From Diaphorobacter caeni (GTDB lineage Bacteria > Pseudomonadota > Gammaproteobacteria > Burkholderiales > Burkholderiaceae_C), in NCBI RefSeq assembly GCF_015354245.1, contig NZ_JADKYZ010000011.1, forward strand, positions 62,001 to 126,000: 64,000 nucleotides of DNA. Direction: 5' to 3'. Of this stretch, positions 27,984 to 37,220 are shown piece after piece; the first letter of the stretch is position 1, and each line of letters starts with the position of its first letter. Under the pieces are notes generated by a model. That model did not search any database, was not told where the DNA came from, and saw nothing but the letters and a program-made list of their open reading frames with translations. The translations under genes were made by a program, and so were the position numbers.

Positions 27984-28011
27984 TCAGGCTCGGGACGGAC
28001 ATCGGTCTCGC

Positions 28012-28063
28012 TCAGCGCCGCAGTTCAGGCAGATGCCAGAAATGCCTAATCTCGCGGCGCTGA
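28012..28063. repeat. nested inverted repeat after the DUF262 genes
   Basis: TCAGCGCCGC and GCGGCGCTGA are perfect ten-bp arms. Inside lies a second stem, AGGCA with TGCCT. There is no T run, so a simple intrinsic terminator is not obvious. It lies just after the DUF262 pair, at the right edge of the accessory island. Confidence 0.6.
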
Positions 28064-28218
28064 CATCAAGGAGGCCTGGTTCGTCCGGGGATTGCCGACG
28101 CGCAGTCCGTTGCGGCGAACTCTCTGTCCCATGCGCCTTCCCGGCCTTTGCCGATCCACGCCCAACGCATTCCCCTTAAAATCCCAGCCGTATCAACGCT
28201 TGCGACCACCGTAGCCCG

Positions 28219-29256
28219 ATGGCTGATCGATCTTCAGAATCTCACCGCCGCAGCACTCTGGCGGATGTCGCGCAGCTGGCTGGCGTCGATGTCTCCACGG
28301 CCTCTCGCATCTTGAATGGCGACAAGATTCAGCGCGCCAGCGACGAGACGCGCAAGCGCGTTGAGGGGGCCGCCAAGACACTGGCCTACCAGCCCAATCT
28401 GCACGCGCGTAGTCTGCGCACTTCGCGCACCTATACCTTGGGCATCGCGGTCCCTCAACTCGACAATCCGGTCTACTCCCAAATCATTCTGGGTGCAGAG
28501 CGCGGCGCACGCGAGCTGGGCTATTCGCTGCTGATCGCACACGTCGACCAGCCGGGCAACGGAGAAAGCGCGTACGAGCGACTGGCGCAGCTCAATCGCG
28601 TGGATGGGCTGCTGATCACGACGCTCAATGACGACAGCGAGATGCTGCAGGCCGTCAAGCGTGCCAAGGTGCCGTTCGTGCTGCTCAACCGCAAGGCCAA
28701 GGGCGTCAGGAACTGCATCTATTTCGACAGTCGGCAAGCCGCCTTTCTCGCCGTGGATCATCTGATTCAGCAGGGGCATCGGCGCATTGCCCATCTGTCC
28801 GGGCAGGTGAACCCATCCACCGGCATCGGACGCTATGCGGGCTACTGCGATGCGCTCGAAGCGGCCGGCATTCCGCTCGATCCGCAACTGGTCGATGTGT
28901 CCGGCTACACCATCAACGGGGGAGCGGAGGCGATTTCGCGCATTCTGGATCGCGCGAAATCGCCGCCCACTGCCGTTTTTCCGCTCACGCTGAACGCGGC
29001 GGCCGGCGCGATCATGGCATTGAATGCGAGGGGCCTGCGCGTGCCAAAAGACATGTCGGTGATCACGGTGCATGACGGTCCGATCGCGCAGGTCATGCAC
29101 CCGCCGCTCACGACCATCGACATGCCATCTCAACAGATGGGCTACGAAGGCGCGCAGGCCTTGATTCAGGTGATCCAGGGCGATGTCAAGCGCGTCGATC
29201 GCCAGATGCAGCCCCTCGGCCTCAAGCTCAGGCAGACCACGCGCTCGATTCGTTGA
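28219..29256 (+). CDS. LacI family transcriptional regulator
   Basis: A 345-residue LacI/GalR repressor. The helix-turn-helix and hinge are at residues about 13-70 (TLADVAQLAGVDVSTASRIL and YQPNLHARSLRTSRT). A periplasmic-binding-protein-like effector domain follows (LGIAVPQLDNPVYSQI, GRYAGYCDALEAAGI). It converges with gldA, the last gene of the ABC/polyol operon, leaving seven bases between them. It probably represses that operon through the palindrome upstream of the FAD oxidase gene nearly 10 kb away. Confidence 0.93.
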   Translation: MADRSSESHRRSTLADVAQLAGVDVSTASRILNGDKIQRASDETRKRVEGAAKTLAYQPNLHARSLRTSRTYTLGIAVPQLDNPVYSQIILGAERGARELGYSLLIAHVDQPGNGESAYERLAQLNRVDGLLITTLNDDSEMLQAVKRAKVPFVLLNRKAKGVRNCIYFDSRQAAFLAVDHLIQQGHRRIAHLSGQVNPSTGIGRYAGYCDALEAAGIPLDPQLVDVSGYTINGGAEAISRILDRAKSPPTAVFPLTLNAAAGAIMALNARGLRVPKDMSVITVHDGPIAQVMHPPLTTIDMPSQQMGYEGAQALIQVIQGDVKRVDRQMQPLGLKLRQTTRSIR

Positions 29257-29263
29257 GCGAGGA

Positions 29264-30367
29264 TCAGCCTCGCGCCTTCGACGCAGCTCCCATGGCGTCC
29301 GCCCGCTCAATGGCCCAGGCCACCCGCTGCGCATCCGCGCGTGGCCGCAGGTTGCCGATATAGGGCGCGTCGCAAGTCAGCCGCGCCATGTGTGCGATCT
29401 GCTCGCGTTCCAGCGCTGTCACGCCGAGATCGGCAAAGCACACCGGCAAACGCAGTGACGTGGCCAGACGGATGTGGTCGCGAACGTAGTCATCGCTCTC
29501 TTCCTGCGCCACCAACTGCACCACGGTACCGAAGGCCACCAGTTCGCCATGCAGCATGCGGGAAAGCATTTCGTTCGCAGTGAATCCGCGCGTGAGCGCA
29601 TGGGCCAATGACAAGCCTCCGCTTTCAAACCCCAGGCCGGAAAACAGCACCGCCGCTTCGACCACCCGCTCCACATGTTCGTCCGGCCGTTGGTGCGCCT
29701 CCACCTGCTGCAGCGCCTGCACGCCATGTTCGGCGATCGCTTGGTAGCATTGATCCGCCAGCAGCCGGGCAATTGGCAGCGAGGGCGTGCCGAAGAAGTT
29801 GAGACCCCCGGCCAAGTGGCATTGCCCGGCCTCGAATTTCTTGCTGAGCGCATCGCCCATGCCTGCGGCCAGAAAGCGTTTGGGGGCCTGGGCCACGATC
29901 TGCGTGTCGACCAGCACCGCGTCCGGGTTGCGCGCGAGCAGTTGGACTCCGGCCACACGATGAAGCTCGTCGTAGAGCACGATCAGGCGACTGGTCGGTG
30001 AATCGTTGGAGGCGATGGTGGGCACGACGATCAATGTCGCACCCAGCGCCTTGGAGATGCCCTTGCCGGTATCGATGGTCTTTCCACCGCCCAGCGCCAC
30101 CACGCAATCCGCGCCGGTCCTGCGCGCCTGCTCGGCGAGATTCTCGATGGCCGGAACGCTGCACTCACCCGGAAATCGCAGGAATGCAAATTTCAGGTGC
30201 GCATCCGCCAAAGCGGTCTCGACGGTCTTGCCCACCGCCTCGCGGACAATGTCGTCGCACACGACCACCGTGTTCTCGCAGCCCAGCTCCTTGAGCAAGG
30301 CCGACAGATGCGCAATGGCGCCCGGACCCTGCACGTATCTCCCGGGAAATCCGATGGTGCTGACCAT
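29264..30367 (-). CDS. gldA: glycerol dehydrogenase-like, metal-dependent
   Basis: A 367-residue protein, the same length as E. coli GldA, starting MVSTIGFPGRYVQGPGAI. The NAD site is VVALGGGKTIDTGKGIS, and the metal ligands fit: Asp in GMGDALSKK, His in LAHALTRG and His in MLHGELVAFG. It should oxidise a vicinal diol at C2. The ATG overlaps the SDR stop (TAATG). As last gene of the ABC/kinase operon it probably oxidises the imported polyol or a derived diol; glycerol itself is not certain. Confidence 0.92.
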   Translation of the reverse strand: MVSTIGFPGRYVQGPGAIAHLSALLKELGCENTVVVCDDIVREAVGKTVETALADAHLKFAFLRFPGECSVPAIENLAEQARRTGADCVVALGGGKTIDTGKGISKALGATLIVVPTIASNDSPTSRLIVLYDELHRVAGVQLLARNPDAVLVDTQIVAQAPKRFLAAGMGDALSKKFEAGQCHLAGGLNFFGTPSLPIARLLADQCYQAIAEHGVQALQQVEAHQRPDEHVERVVEAAVLFSGLGFESGGLSLAHALTRGFTANEMLSRMLHGELVAFGTVVQLVAQEESDDYVRDHIRLATSLRLPVCFADLGVTALEREQIAHMARLTCDAPYIGNLRPRADAQRVAWAIERADAMGAASKARG

Positions 30368-31137
30368 TATTCGCCCCAGTAGAAATCGCGGCGTCCGCCG
30401 TCGAGACAGATGAGTTCGCCATTGATGAACCCGGCGTGCGCCGAGCACAGAAAAGCCACGAGCGCAGCCACTTCAGCGGGTTGGCACAGTCGACCCATCG
30501 GATTTTGCTTTTGCAGCAGCGTGCGCATGCGCTCGTCGAACTGCGCAATCAGTTCGGTGGCGACGTATCCGGGTGCAATGGCATTTGCAGTGATACCGAG
30601 CGGACCGACCTCCTTGGCGAGAGTCTGGGTGAATCCCGCAATGCCCGCCTTGGCTGCCGCGTAGTGCGACACGCCAGGGCGGCCGCCGCCCGTGAAGTTC
30701 ATCGACGAGGTATTGACGATGCGACCGAAGTGGTTCTTCGCCATGTGAGGGATCGCCTCGCGGGACCAGAGAAACGTGCTGCGCATGTGCACGTGGATCA
30801 TCTGGTCCCACGCGTTCGCTGGCATGTCCTGCACCTGATAGGCGGGTTTGACGCCTATGCCCGCGTTGTTCACCAGAATGTCCAGACGCCCGAAGTGCGC
30901 CACGACCGCTTTCAACACGTCAACGACGGCCTCCTCGTTGGCCGCATCGGCCTGGAACGCCGCGGCCTCGAAACCTTCCTTCGCCAGCTCCTCGACCGCG
31001 TTGTCGGCTGCGTCCCTGTCCAGATCGACGATGGCAAGCCGTACGCCCTCACCGCACAAGGCCTTGGCCTCGGCGAAGCCAATGCCGCGCGCACCGCCGG
31101 TGATCAGGGCAACCTTTCGTTCAATTCCAAAATGCAT
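30367..31137 (-). CDS. SDR family oxidoreductase (polyol/3-oxoacyl reductase type)
   Basis: A 256-residue classical SDR. TGGARGIG is near residue 13, followed by NNAGIG, Ser in NTSSMNFTG, the catalytic pair in YAAAK, and the C terminus ELICLDGGRRDFYWGE, which is longer and more charged than usual. It lies between the ABC permease genes and gldA, so a sugar-alcohol dehydrogenase role is likely. Confidence 0.9.
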   Translation of the reverse strand: MHFGIERKVALITGGARGIGFAEAKALCGEGVRLAIVDLDRDAADNAVEELAKEGFEAAAFQADAANEEAVVDVLKAVVAHFGRLDILVNNAGIGVKPAYQVQDMPANAWDQMIHVHMRSTFLWSREAIPHMAKNHFGRIVNTSSMNFTGGGRPGVSHYAAAKAGIAGFTQTLAKEVGPLGITANAIAPGYVATELIAQFDERMRTLLQKQNPMGRLCQPAEVAALVAFLCSAHAGFINGELICLDGGRRDFYWGE

Positions 31138-31140
31138 GGA

Positions 31141-31992
31141 TCAACCTTTCATGGCTCCGGACGCAAGGCCCTGAATGAAGTAGCGGCTCAGGAAAATGAA
31201 CAGCACCAGCAACGGCAGCGCGATCAGCGTGGCGCCGCTCATCAGCTCACCCCAGCGCGCATCGAACGTGCCGAGAATGGACGCGAGACCCACAGGCAGC
31301 GTCTTCTGGCTGTCACTGCTGACCAGCACGAAGGCGAACACGTAGTCGGTCCAGGACAGCAGAAACGAAAAGATCGCCACCGTCACGATGCCGGGCAACG
31401 ACAGCGGCAGCACCACCCGAAAGAATGCGCCTGCACGCGTGCATCCATCGACCATCGCGGCCTCTTCGAGGTCGAGCGGCATCACCTTGAAGAAGCCCCA
31501 CAGCAACCAGACTCCCAAGGGAATCGTGAGCGTGCAGTGCGCGACGACCACGGAGATCAGACTGTCCGCCAGTCCCAGAGAGGCGAAGATCGACAGCATC
31601 GGAATCGCCAGCAACAGCGGCGGAAACATGTAGGCATACAGCATGCTGCCGACGATCAGCTTTTTTCCCGGGACGCGGTAACGCGTCACCACATAGGCGA
31701 TGAGCACTGAAATCACCAGCGTGATCACCACCACGGTCAGCGCCACCAGCATGCTGTTCTTGAACTGCATGGGGTAGTCCGTCAGCTCCAGCAAGGTGCG
31801 GTAGGACTTCAGGCCCGTGTCGATGGTGGAGGGAATGAGGGTCGGTCGTCCAAACAGATCGCGCTCCGGCCGCAGGCTGGAGACGATCATCCAGTAGATC
31901 GGGAAAAACGACCATGCGCACATCAGCGCCACGCCCGCGTACAGGATCACACGCTGCAGCGCACTGCGTCTTTGCGGCAGAGAATCGCTCAT
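31141..31992 (-). CDS. carbohydrate ABC transporter permease (MalG/UgpE type)
   Basis: A 283-residue inner-membrane protein with six hydrophobic segments, starting MSDSLPQRRS. The cytoplasmic EAA loop reads LEEAAMVDGCTRAGAFFRVV, followed by LPLSLPGIVTVA. It pairs with the MalF-type permease whose stop it overlaps (ATGA). The upstream extension of this frame lies inside that gene and is not used. Confidence 0.94.
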   Translation of the reverse strand: MSDSLPQRRSALQRVILYAGVALMCAWSFFPIYWMIVSSLRPERDLFGRPTLIPSTIDTGLKSYRTLLELTDYPMQFKNSMLVALTVVVITLVISVLIAYVVTRYRVPGKKLIVGSMLYAYMFPPLLLAIPMLSIFASLGLADSLISVVVAHCTLTIPLGVWLLWGFFKVMPLDLEEAAMVDGCTRAGAFFRVVLPLSLPGIVTVAIFSFLLSWTDYVFAFVLVSSDSQKTLPVGLASILGTFDARWGELMSGATLIALPLLVLFIFLSRYFIQGLASGAMKG

Positions 31993-32873
31993 GACGGCTC
32001 CTTCTGATCCAACGGAAAGTACCGGAAATACACAATGATGAGCACCGTGAGCACCAGAAACGAAAGCGTGGCGACCGTCGCACCGCCCCCCACGTCGAAT
32101 TCGCTGAACGCGCGTCGGTACGCGAGCACCGGCAAATGCTCGGTGGCGTTGAGCGGTCCGCCCTTGGTGAGAAGCCACACCACATCGAACTTGTTGAACA
32201 TCCAGATGCTGCGCAGCAGGACGGTCACCGTCAGCATGGGTGCAAGCATGGGAAGCGTCACATGCCAGAAGCGCATCCAGGCGTTCGCCCCATCCACGCG
32301 CGCGGCCTCATAAAGTGACGCGGGAATGGTCTGCAGCGCCGCCAGAAAGCACACGGTGACGAACGGAGTCCAGGTCCACACGCTCACCGCGACGAGAATC
32401 GTCATCGCGGAAGTGGGGTTCTCGAACCACGCCGGCCGCCCGAGTCCCACATCCTGCGCCCACACCGTGAACAGACCCAGACTGCCGTCGAGCAGCCACT
32501 GGAAGATGACGGTGACGACCACGGTCGGCAGCAGGTACGGCAGCACGGTGATGCCACGCACGATGGGACGTCCGGGAAACTGCTCGTTGAGCAACAGCGC
32601 AAAGCCGATCCCCAGAATCACCTGCCCCACGATGGCCAGCAGCGCGAACACCGTTCCCACGCGAAACGCATGCCAGAAGCTCGCGTCCGAGAGCACGCGG
32701 GAATAGTTCGCCGCGCCCACCCAGGTCTTTGCCGACACGAACGACTCGGCTTTGAAGAAGCTGAGCCATATCGCATCGGCCACGGGCACCATGATGAGCA
32801 ACAGCGTCAGCAGCACGGCCAGCCCAAAGGCGCCGAGCAGCAGGCGATCGCTTCCGGTACGTACGCGTTTCAT
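31989..32873 (-). CDS. carbohydrate ABC transporter permease (MalF/UgpA type)
   Basis: A 294-residue permease with six hydrophobic segments. The EAA loop is YEAARVDGANAWMRFWHV followed by TLPMLAPML. It is the first permease after the binding-protein gene (seven bases between them). With the MalG-type partner it forms a CUT1-type channel for a sugar, polyol or glycerophospho compound. Confidence 0.94.
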   Translation of the reverse strand: MKRVRTGSDRLLLGAFGLAVLLTLLLIMVPVADAIWLSFFKAESFVSAKTWVGAANYSRVLSDASFWHAFRVGTVFALLAIVGQVILGIGFALLLNEQFPGRPIVRGITVLPYLLPTVVVTVIFQWLLDGSLGLFTVWAQDVGLGRPAWFENPTSAMTILVAVSVWTWTPFVTVCFLAALQTIPASLYEAARVDGANAWMRFWHVTLPMLAPMLTVTVLLRSIWMFNKFDVVWLLTKGGPLNATEHLPVLAYRRAFSEFDVGGGATVATLSFLVLTVLIIVYFRYFPLDQKEPS

Positions 32874-32880
32874 GGCACGC

Positions 32881-34206
32881 TCAGAGCACGGTACGGTATT
32901 TCTGCGCCATCAGGTCCACGGCCTCTGCGGCGGGCATGTCCTTGAGCAGACGGTTCTGGATGGCCTCCGCCATGGCGTAGGTTTCGAACATCTTGCCCGG
33001 TCGCAGATCCACGCGCGGCCCTTCGGTGTCGATGGAGCGGATCACCACATCCTTGTTGACCAGAATGCCGCGCATGAATTCGACCAGGTCGGCATGCTTC
33101 TTGATCAGCGGGTTGGCGCGCCAGCGCGGGTCGTCATACACGTCCATGCGCGGTGGCTGGAAGTGCAGCGGCGCGGTGTGCAGGAAGTTGATGTAGTGGT
33201 TGTCGGTGAACCACTCCATGAACTTGTATGCCTCGTCCTTCATCGGCGTGTTCAGCAGCACCCAGCCGTCGTAGCCATGATTGACGGCGCGGCCCTTGCC
33301 TTCGCTGTCGGGGTACATGAAGAAGCCGGTCTTTCCCGCCAGTTCGGGCGCGCGGTCTTCAAGCACCTCGATGAGGCGACCCGCGTAGGGCGCATGCGCG
33401 ATCTGCCCGCCCGAATACTGTCCCAGCACGGTGCCGAACAATGCCTGCGTCATGCCATTGGGCATCGTGGGCTGCATCTTCTTCATGAAGTCCAGATAGC
33501 GGATCATCTTGGGCTTCATCTCGGCGTTGTCGACGATGAGCTTGAAGTTGTCGTCCAGCAGTTTGCCACCATCGGCCCACATGAAACCGATCGACATCCA
33601 CTGCGTGGCCGAGTTCGATCCCAGCGGCAGCGCCGCGCCAAAGCGGCTGTCCTCCGTCAGCGCCTTGCAGTTTTCCACCATCTGCTCGTAGGTGGTGGGG
33701 ACCTTCAGACCCTTTTTCTCGTACAGGTCCTTGCGGTAGTACATCCAGCAGAAGTTGTAGTCGAACGGGTACCAGTAATGTTCGCCATTCATCGGGAACA
33801 GAATGCGCGGACCCCACTTGTGCTTCTCCACGAGCTTGGTCATCGGCGCGAGCTTGCCCGCCTGTGCGAGCAGCAGCACATGTCCCGCGAACGCAAGCGT
33901 ACCCACGTCGTAGGGCGTGCCCGCCGAAATCGATGCCTGCAGCTTGCTGAAGGCGTCATCGGGCGGAACGGTGTCGATGACGACCTTCACGCCGGTCTTC
34001 TTTTCGTATTCGGCAGCCGCCGTCTTCAGCGCCTCGACCGAGGCTCGCCCAGGCTCCGAGTTCAGAAAGCGGATCGTCTTGGTCTGTGCATGCACCGCAG
34101 GCGCACCAAGCATGGCGAGCGTCGCGCCCGCCGTGGCACCCGCCACCACACGGCGACGCTTCAGGTCGACGGCGGCATTGGGGGAATTCTGCTGTTTCGA
34201 GTCCAT
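32881..34206 (-). CDS. extracellular solute-binding protein of a CUT1 ABC importer
   Basis: A 441-residue receptor. The N-terminal region KRRRVVAGATAGATLAMLG, ending at PAVHAQ, has a twin-arginine look (RRRVV) before a moderately hydrophobic stretch, so export may be by Tat. The mature part has the type II binding-protein pattern (EYEKKTGVKVVIDTVPP, VNHGYDGWVLLNTPM). MDSKQQNSP is used as start, with AGGAG ten bases upstream; a start 12 residues earlier lacks such a site. A hairpin precedes the gene. Confidence 0.92.
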   Translation of the reverse strand: MDSKQQNSPNAAVDLKRRRVVAGATAGATLAMLGAPAVHAQTKTIRFLNSEPGRASVEALKTAAAEYEKKTGVKVVIDTVPPDDAFSKLQASISAGTPYDVGTLAFAGHVLLLAQAGKLAPMTKLVEKHKWGPRILFPMNGEHYWYPFDYNFCWMYYRKDLYEKKGLKVPTTYEQMVENCKALTEDSRFGAALPLGSNSATQWMSIGFMWADGGKLLDDNFKLIVDNAEMKPKMIRYLDFMKKMQPTMPNGMTQALFGTVLGQYSGGQIAHAPYAGRLIEVLEDRAPELAGKTGFFMYPDSEGKGRAVNHGYDGWVLLNTPMKDEAYKFMEWFTDNHYINFLHTAPLHFQPPRMDVYDDPRWRANPLIKKHADLVEFMRGILVNKDVVIRSIDTEGPRVDLRPGKMFETYAMAEAIQNRLLKDMPAAEAVDLMAQKYRTVL

Positions 34207-34246
34207 GATGGCTTGTCTCCTTGTCGGCTGGCTGTCTATCAAGGTT

Positions 34247-34264
34247 GCACATCCGGAGATGTGC
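34247..34264. promoter_or_regulatory. intra-operon hairpin upstream of the binding-protein gene
   Basis: GCACATC and GATGTGC form a perfect seven-bp stem with a four-base loop, in the 97-bp gap between the ABC ATPase and binding-protein genes. There is no T run. Such hairpins often protect or reset binding-protein mRNA levels. The role is inferred. Confidence 0.5.
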
Positions 34265-34303
34265 GGCGGTCGAAAAGCGAAAGCAATCGAAGCGGTCGGC
34301 GCT

Positions 34304-35380
34304 CTAGGTCGGCAAGAGGCTGTTGCCGTTGCTGCGATCGAAGAGATGCATCTTCTGCGTGTTCACGGTGATCCTGCAAGGCATGTCGCCGCGCATGCGA
34401 TCCTCACGGCCGCTGAGCACGCGCAGGCGAATGCCCTCGCCCACATCGCACAGCAGCAGCGTCTGTGCGCCGAGCTGTTCGATCAGATTCACGCGTGCGC
34501 TGATTTCTCCAGAGTCCTGAATGCTCAAGTGTTCCGGGCGCACGCCAAGGACGACCGGACCCTGCACCTTGCTCCACTGCTCACCCGGCAGATTCACCCG
34601 CAGTCCCGACGTCTGAAACACGGGAGTGCCGTCGATCCGCGTGACCTCGCCTTCCACAAAATTCATCTCGGGCGCGCCGATGAAGCCAGCCACGAAGCGA
34701 TTGCGGGGATGGTCATAGACCTCCAGTGGCGTGCCGACCTGTTGCACGTAGCCCTGGTGCATGACGACGATGCGGTCACCGAGCGTCATGGCCTCGACCT
34801 GATCGTGCGTCACGTAGATCATGCTGGTCTCGACACGCTTGTGCAGCGCGCCGATTTCCTCGCGCATGTGAACGCGCAGCTTCGCATCCAGATTCGACAG
34901 CGGCTCGTCGAGCAAGAACGCATCAGGCCTGCGCACCAGCGCACGTCCCAGCGATACCCGCTGCATCTGCCCGCCGGACAGCTGGCGCGGTTTGCGATCC
35001 AGCAAATGCTCGATGCCCAGCACCTCAGCGGCCCATTTGACCTGCTGCACGATCTCGGCCGCCGGTGCCTTTCGCATGCGCAGGCCGAAGGCCAGATTCT
35101 CGTACACCGTCTTGTGAGGGTACAGCGCGTAGTTCTGGAACACCATGGCGATGTTCCGGTCCTTGGGCTCCAGTTGCGTGACGTCCTTGTCGCCAATGCG
35201 GATGGTTCCGGCGCTCACATCCTCCAGCCCGGCCACCATGCGCAGCGTGGTCGACTTGCCGCAGCCCGACGGCCCGACAAGCACGACGAACTCGCCGTGA
35301 TGGATGGTGAGAGACAGCTCCTTGACGACCTCCACATCGCCATAGGACTTGCGGACCTGATCCAGAACGATCTGCGCCAT
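34304..35380 (-). CDS. ABC transporter ATP-binding protein, UgpC/MalK type
   Basis: A 358-residue ATPase, starting MAQIVLDQVRKSYG. Walker A is GPSGCGKSTT, the signature is LSGGQMQRVSLGRAL, Walker B is AFLLDEPLSNLD, and the switch His is in YVTHDQVEAMTLGD. A C-terminal OB-type regulatory domain follows (NFVEGEVTRIDGTPVF, LGVRPEHLSI). The ATG overlaps the kinase stop (TGATG). It energises the two permeases downstream. Confidence 0.94.
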   Translation of the reverse strand: MAQIVLDQVRKSYGDVEVVKELSLTIHHGEFVVLVGPSGCGKSTTLRMVAGLEDVSAGTIRIGDKDVTQLEPKDRNIAMVFQNYALYPHKTVYENLAFGLRMRKAPAAEIVQQVKWAAEVLGIEHLLDRKPRQLSGGQMQRVSLGRALVRRPDAFLLDEPLSNLDAKLRVHMREEIGALHKRVETSMIYVTHDQVEAMTLGDRIVVMHQGYVQQVGTPLEVYDHPRNRFVAGFIGAPEMNFVEGEVTRIDGTPVFQTSGLRVNLPGEQWSKVQGPVVLGVRPEHLSIQDSGEISARVNLIEQLGAQTLLLCDVGEGIRLRVLSGREDRMRGDMPCRITVNTQKMHLFDRSNGNSLLPT

Positions 35381-36918
35381 CAGGCACCTCCCGTCGGAGC
35401 CTCGCGCATGCGCGAGAGCCCATGGTTCACATCCTGAAGACCGCGCTGCGCGGCCTTGTAGAGTTCGAACAGCTCGGTGTAGTAAGCGGACCTGGCTGGG
35501 TCGGGCCTGGCGGTATCGAGCACCTGCGTGCAATGGCGCGCGGCGGCCAACGGATCGCTGAAGATGCCCACGCCCACGCCGGCCAGCAGCGCCGCGCCGA
35601 ATGATGCGTCCGTCGTGCGCGGCAACAATATGTCGATGCCCAGCACATCGGCCACGATCTGACGCCACAAGGCGCTCTTGGAGCCACCGCCGATGATGCG
35701 CGCCTGCGCGATCGGCATCGCCTGCGCGGCGAACTGATCCTTCACCTCCCGCAGAGAGAACGCGATGCCTTCATAGACCGCCCGCGCGAAATGCGCGCGC
35801 TGATGCCGAAATGTCATGCCGACAAAATCGGCGCGCAGCATCGGATCCCAGTAGGGCGCGCGCTCGCCTTGAAGATAGGGGTGGAACAGCAGGCCGTCCG
35901 CACCGGCGGGCGCGGTCGCCGCGACCCGGTCCATCTCGGCGAAGGCCGCGCTGCCACTGCTGGCACCCTGCATGAAGAACGTGTCCCGTACCCACCGATG
36001 TGCGGACGCGCAGCTGTTGGTGCCGGTGATCGTGTACCACAGTCCCGGCACCGCCAGCGGGTAGTTGATCAGCGTGGGATGCACGTGCGGAGCGCTTCCC
36101 ACGATGCTGACGGTGCCCGCCGTGGCGAGCTTGACCGTGCCGTCGCCAGGTGACACCGAACCCGCCCCGAAGGTTTCGATCGAGGTGTCCGAGGTGCCGC
36201 AGACCACGGGCGTTCCCGCCACCAGCCCGCATTGCGCCGCCGCTTCCCGCGTGATTTCGCCGACCACGGTGGTCGGTGTCACAAGAGGCGGCAGCGTCTC
36301 GATCCTCCAGCCAATCATGTCGCACAACTCCCGGGACCATTCGTCGTTTTTCGCATCAAACAGCATGGTGCCGACGGCTTCGGTGCGATCGGTCTCCCAT
36401 GTGCCGGTCATGCGCGAACGCAACCAGTCCTTGGCCACATAGACGCGGTGCGTGGCACGCGCGATCTCGGGCTCGTTTTCCACCAGCCACTGAAACTGCG
36501 GCAGCGTCCAGGTGGGCGACGGGCGATTGAGCGAGATCTCCAGAATGCGTTCGCCATGCGCGCCCTGCAACTTCTGAACCTGATCGCCGCTGCGCTGGTC
36601 GCTCCAGAGAATGGCTGGACGCAGCACGCGCCCGTCCTTGCCCTCCAGCACGGGTGTATGGGCTCCGGCGCTGAACGATACGGCGCGAATGTCGGAAGCC
36701 TTGATGCCCGCATCCGCCAACGCGCGCGGCACGGTGTCGCACACCGCACGCCACCAGTCCTGTGGATCCTGCTCGCTCCAGCGCGGCTTGGGCGAATGCG
36801 TCACGATGTCCATCGACGCGCTCCCTCCCACATGGCCATCGCTGCGAACCACCATGGTTTTGAGGCTTCCGGCACCGATGTCGATGCCCATCAGCCATGC
36901 GTGATCGGCCGTGCTCAT
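35380..36918 (-). CDS. FGGY family carbohydrate kinase, xylulokinase-like
   Basis: A 512-residue sugar/polyol kinase. The first ATPase-fold domain starts MGIDIGAGSLKTMVV, a SVSPGDGTVKLATAGT strand follows, and the C-terminal FGGY signature region is ARIIGGGSKSALWRQIVAD. The length fits xylulokinase or ribulokinase relatives. It lies between the mini Fe-S gene and the ABC ATPase with four- and three-base overlaps, so the imported compound is probably phosphorylated. The exact substrate cannot be read. Confidence 0.92.
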   Translation of the reverse strand: MSTADHAWLMGIDIGAGSLKTMVVRSDGHVGGSASMDIVTHSPKPRWSEQDPQDWWRAVCDTVPRALADAGIKASDIRAVSFSAGAHTPVLEGKDGRVLRPAILWSDQRSGDQVQKLQGAHGERILEISLNRPSPTWTLPQFQWLVENEPEIARATHRVYVAKDWLRSRMTGTWETDRTEAVGTMLFDAKNDEWSRELCDMIGWRIETLPPLVTPTTVVGEITREAAAQCGLVAGTPVVCGTSDTSIETFGAGSVSPGDGTVKLATAGTVSIVGSAPHVHPTLINYPLAVPGLWYTITGTNSCASAHRWVRDTFFMQGASSGSAAFAEMDRVAATAPAGADGLLFHPYLQGERAPYWDPMLRADFVGMTFRHQRAHFARAVYEGIAFSLREVKDQFAAQAMPIAQARIIGGGSKSALWRQIVADVLGIDILLPRTTDASFGAALLAGVGVGIFSDPLAAARHCTQVLDTARPDPARSAYYTELFELYKAAQRGLQDVNHGLSRMREAPTGGA

Positions 36919-37220
36919 GTGCGCCCTTTCAAGGCGGCATCCAGCACGCGCGGCATGTCAAACCCATAGGTGCAATGTCCCACGCTCGCGTTGGCTGCGT
37001 CTCGCCGATGCAGGGCCGTGGCGGCGCCGCTGCCCTCTCCCAGGCGTCCGTCGAGAAAGGCCAGCGCAATCAAGGACAGTGCAGACGGCGTCTGAGCCTC
37101 CATCTGCACCCTCTGCGACGCAGGATACGAAGGTCTGCAGGTGTTGGGACAAAAGGCACAGGAACGCAAGGTGGCGATGGGATCTGCCGTGCCATCGGCT
37201 GGAGAAGCTAGTTTGGTCAT
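36915..37220 (-). CDS. mini Fe-S protein, related to the ferredoxin domain of GlpC-type subunits
   Basis: A 101-residue protein starting MTKLASPADG. RSCAFCPNTCRPSYP gives a C-x2-C-x3-C-x3-P cluster motif, then ALSLIALAFLDGRLGEG. The second cluster of GlpC or GlcF ferredoxin domains is reduced to one Cys in VGHCTYGFDMPRVLDAAL. The CCG domains that follow in full GlpC/GlcF proteins are absent. It overlaps both the FAD oxidase and the kinase by four bases, so it is probably the electron-transfer partner of the oxidase. With three or four cysteines it can hold at most one cluster. Confidence 0.7.
   Translation of the reverse strand: MTKLASPADGTADPIATLRSCAFCPNTCRPSYPASQRVQMEAQTPSALSLIALAFLDGRLGEGSGAATALHRRDAANASVGHCTYGFDMPRVLDAALKGRT

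Noticed and set aside
32752-34371. 539-codon frame on the plus strand
   Set aside because: Antisense to the ABC solute-binding protein gene, which has a signal peptide and family motifs.
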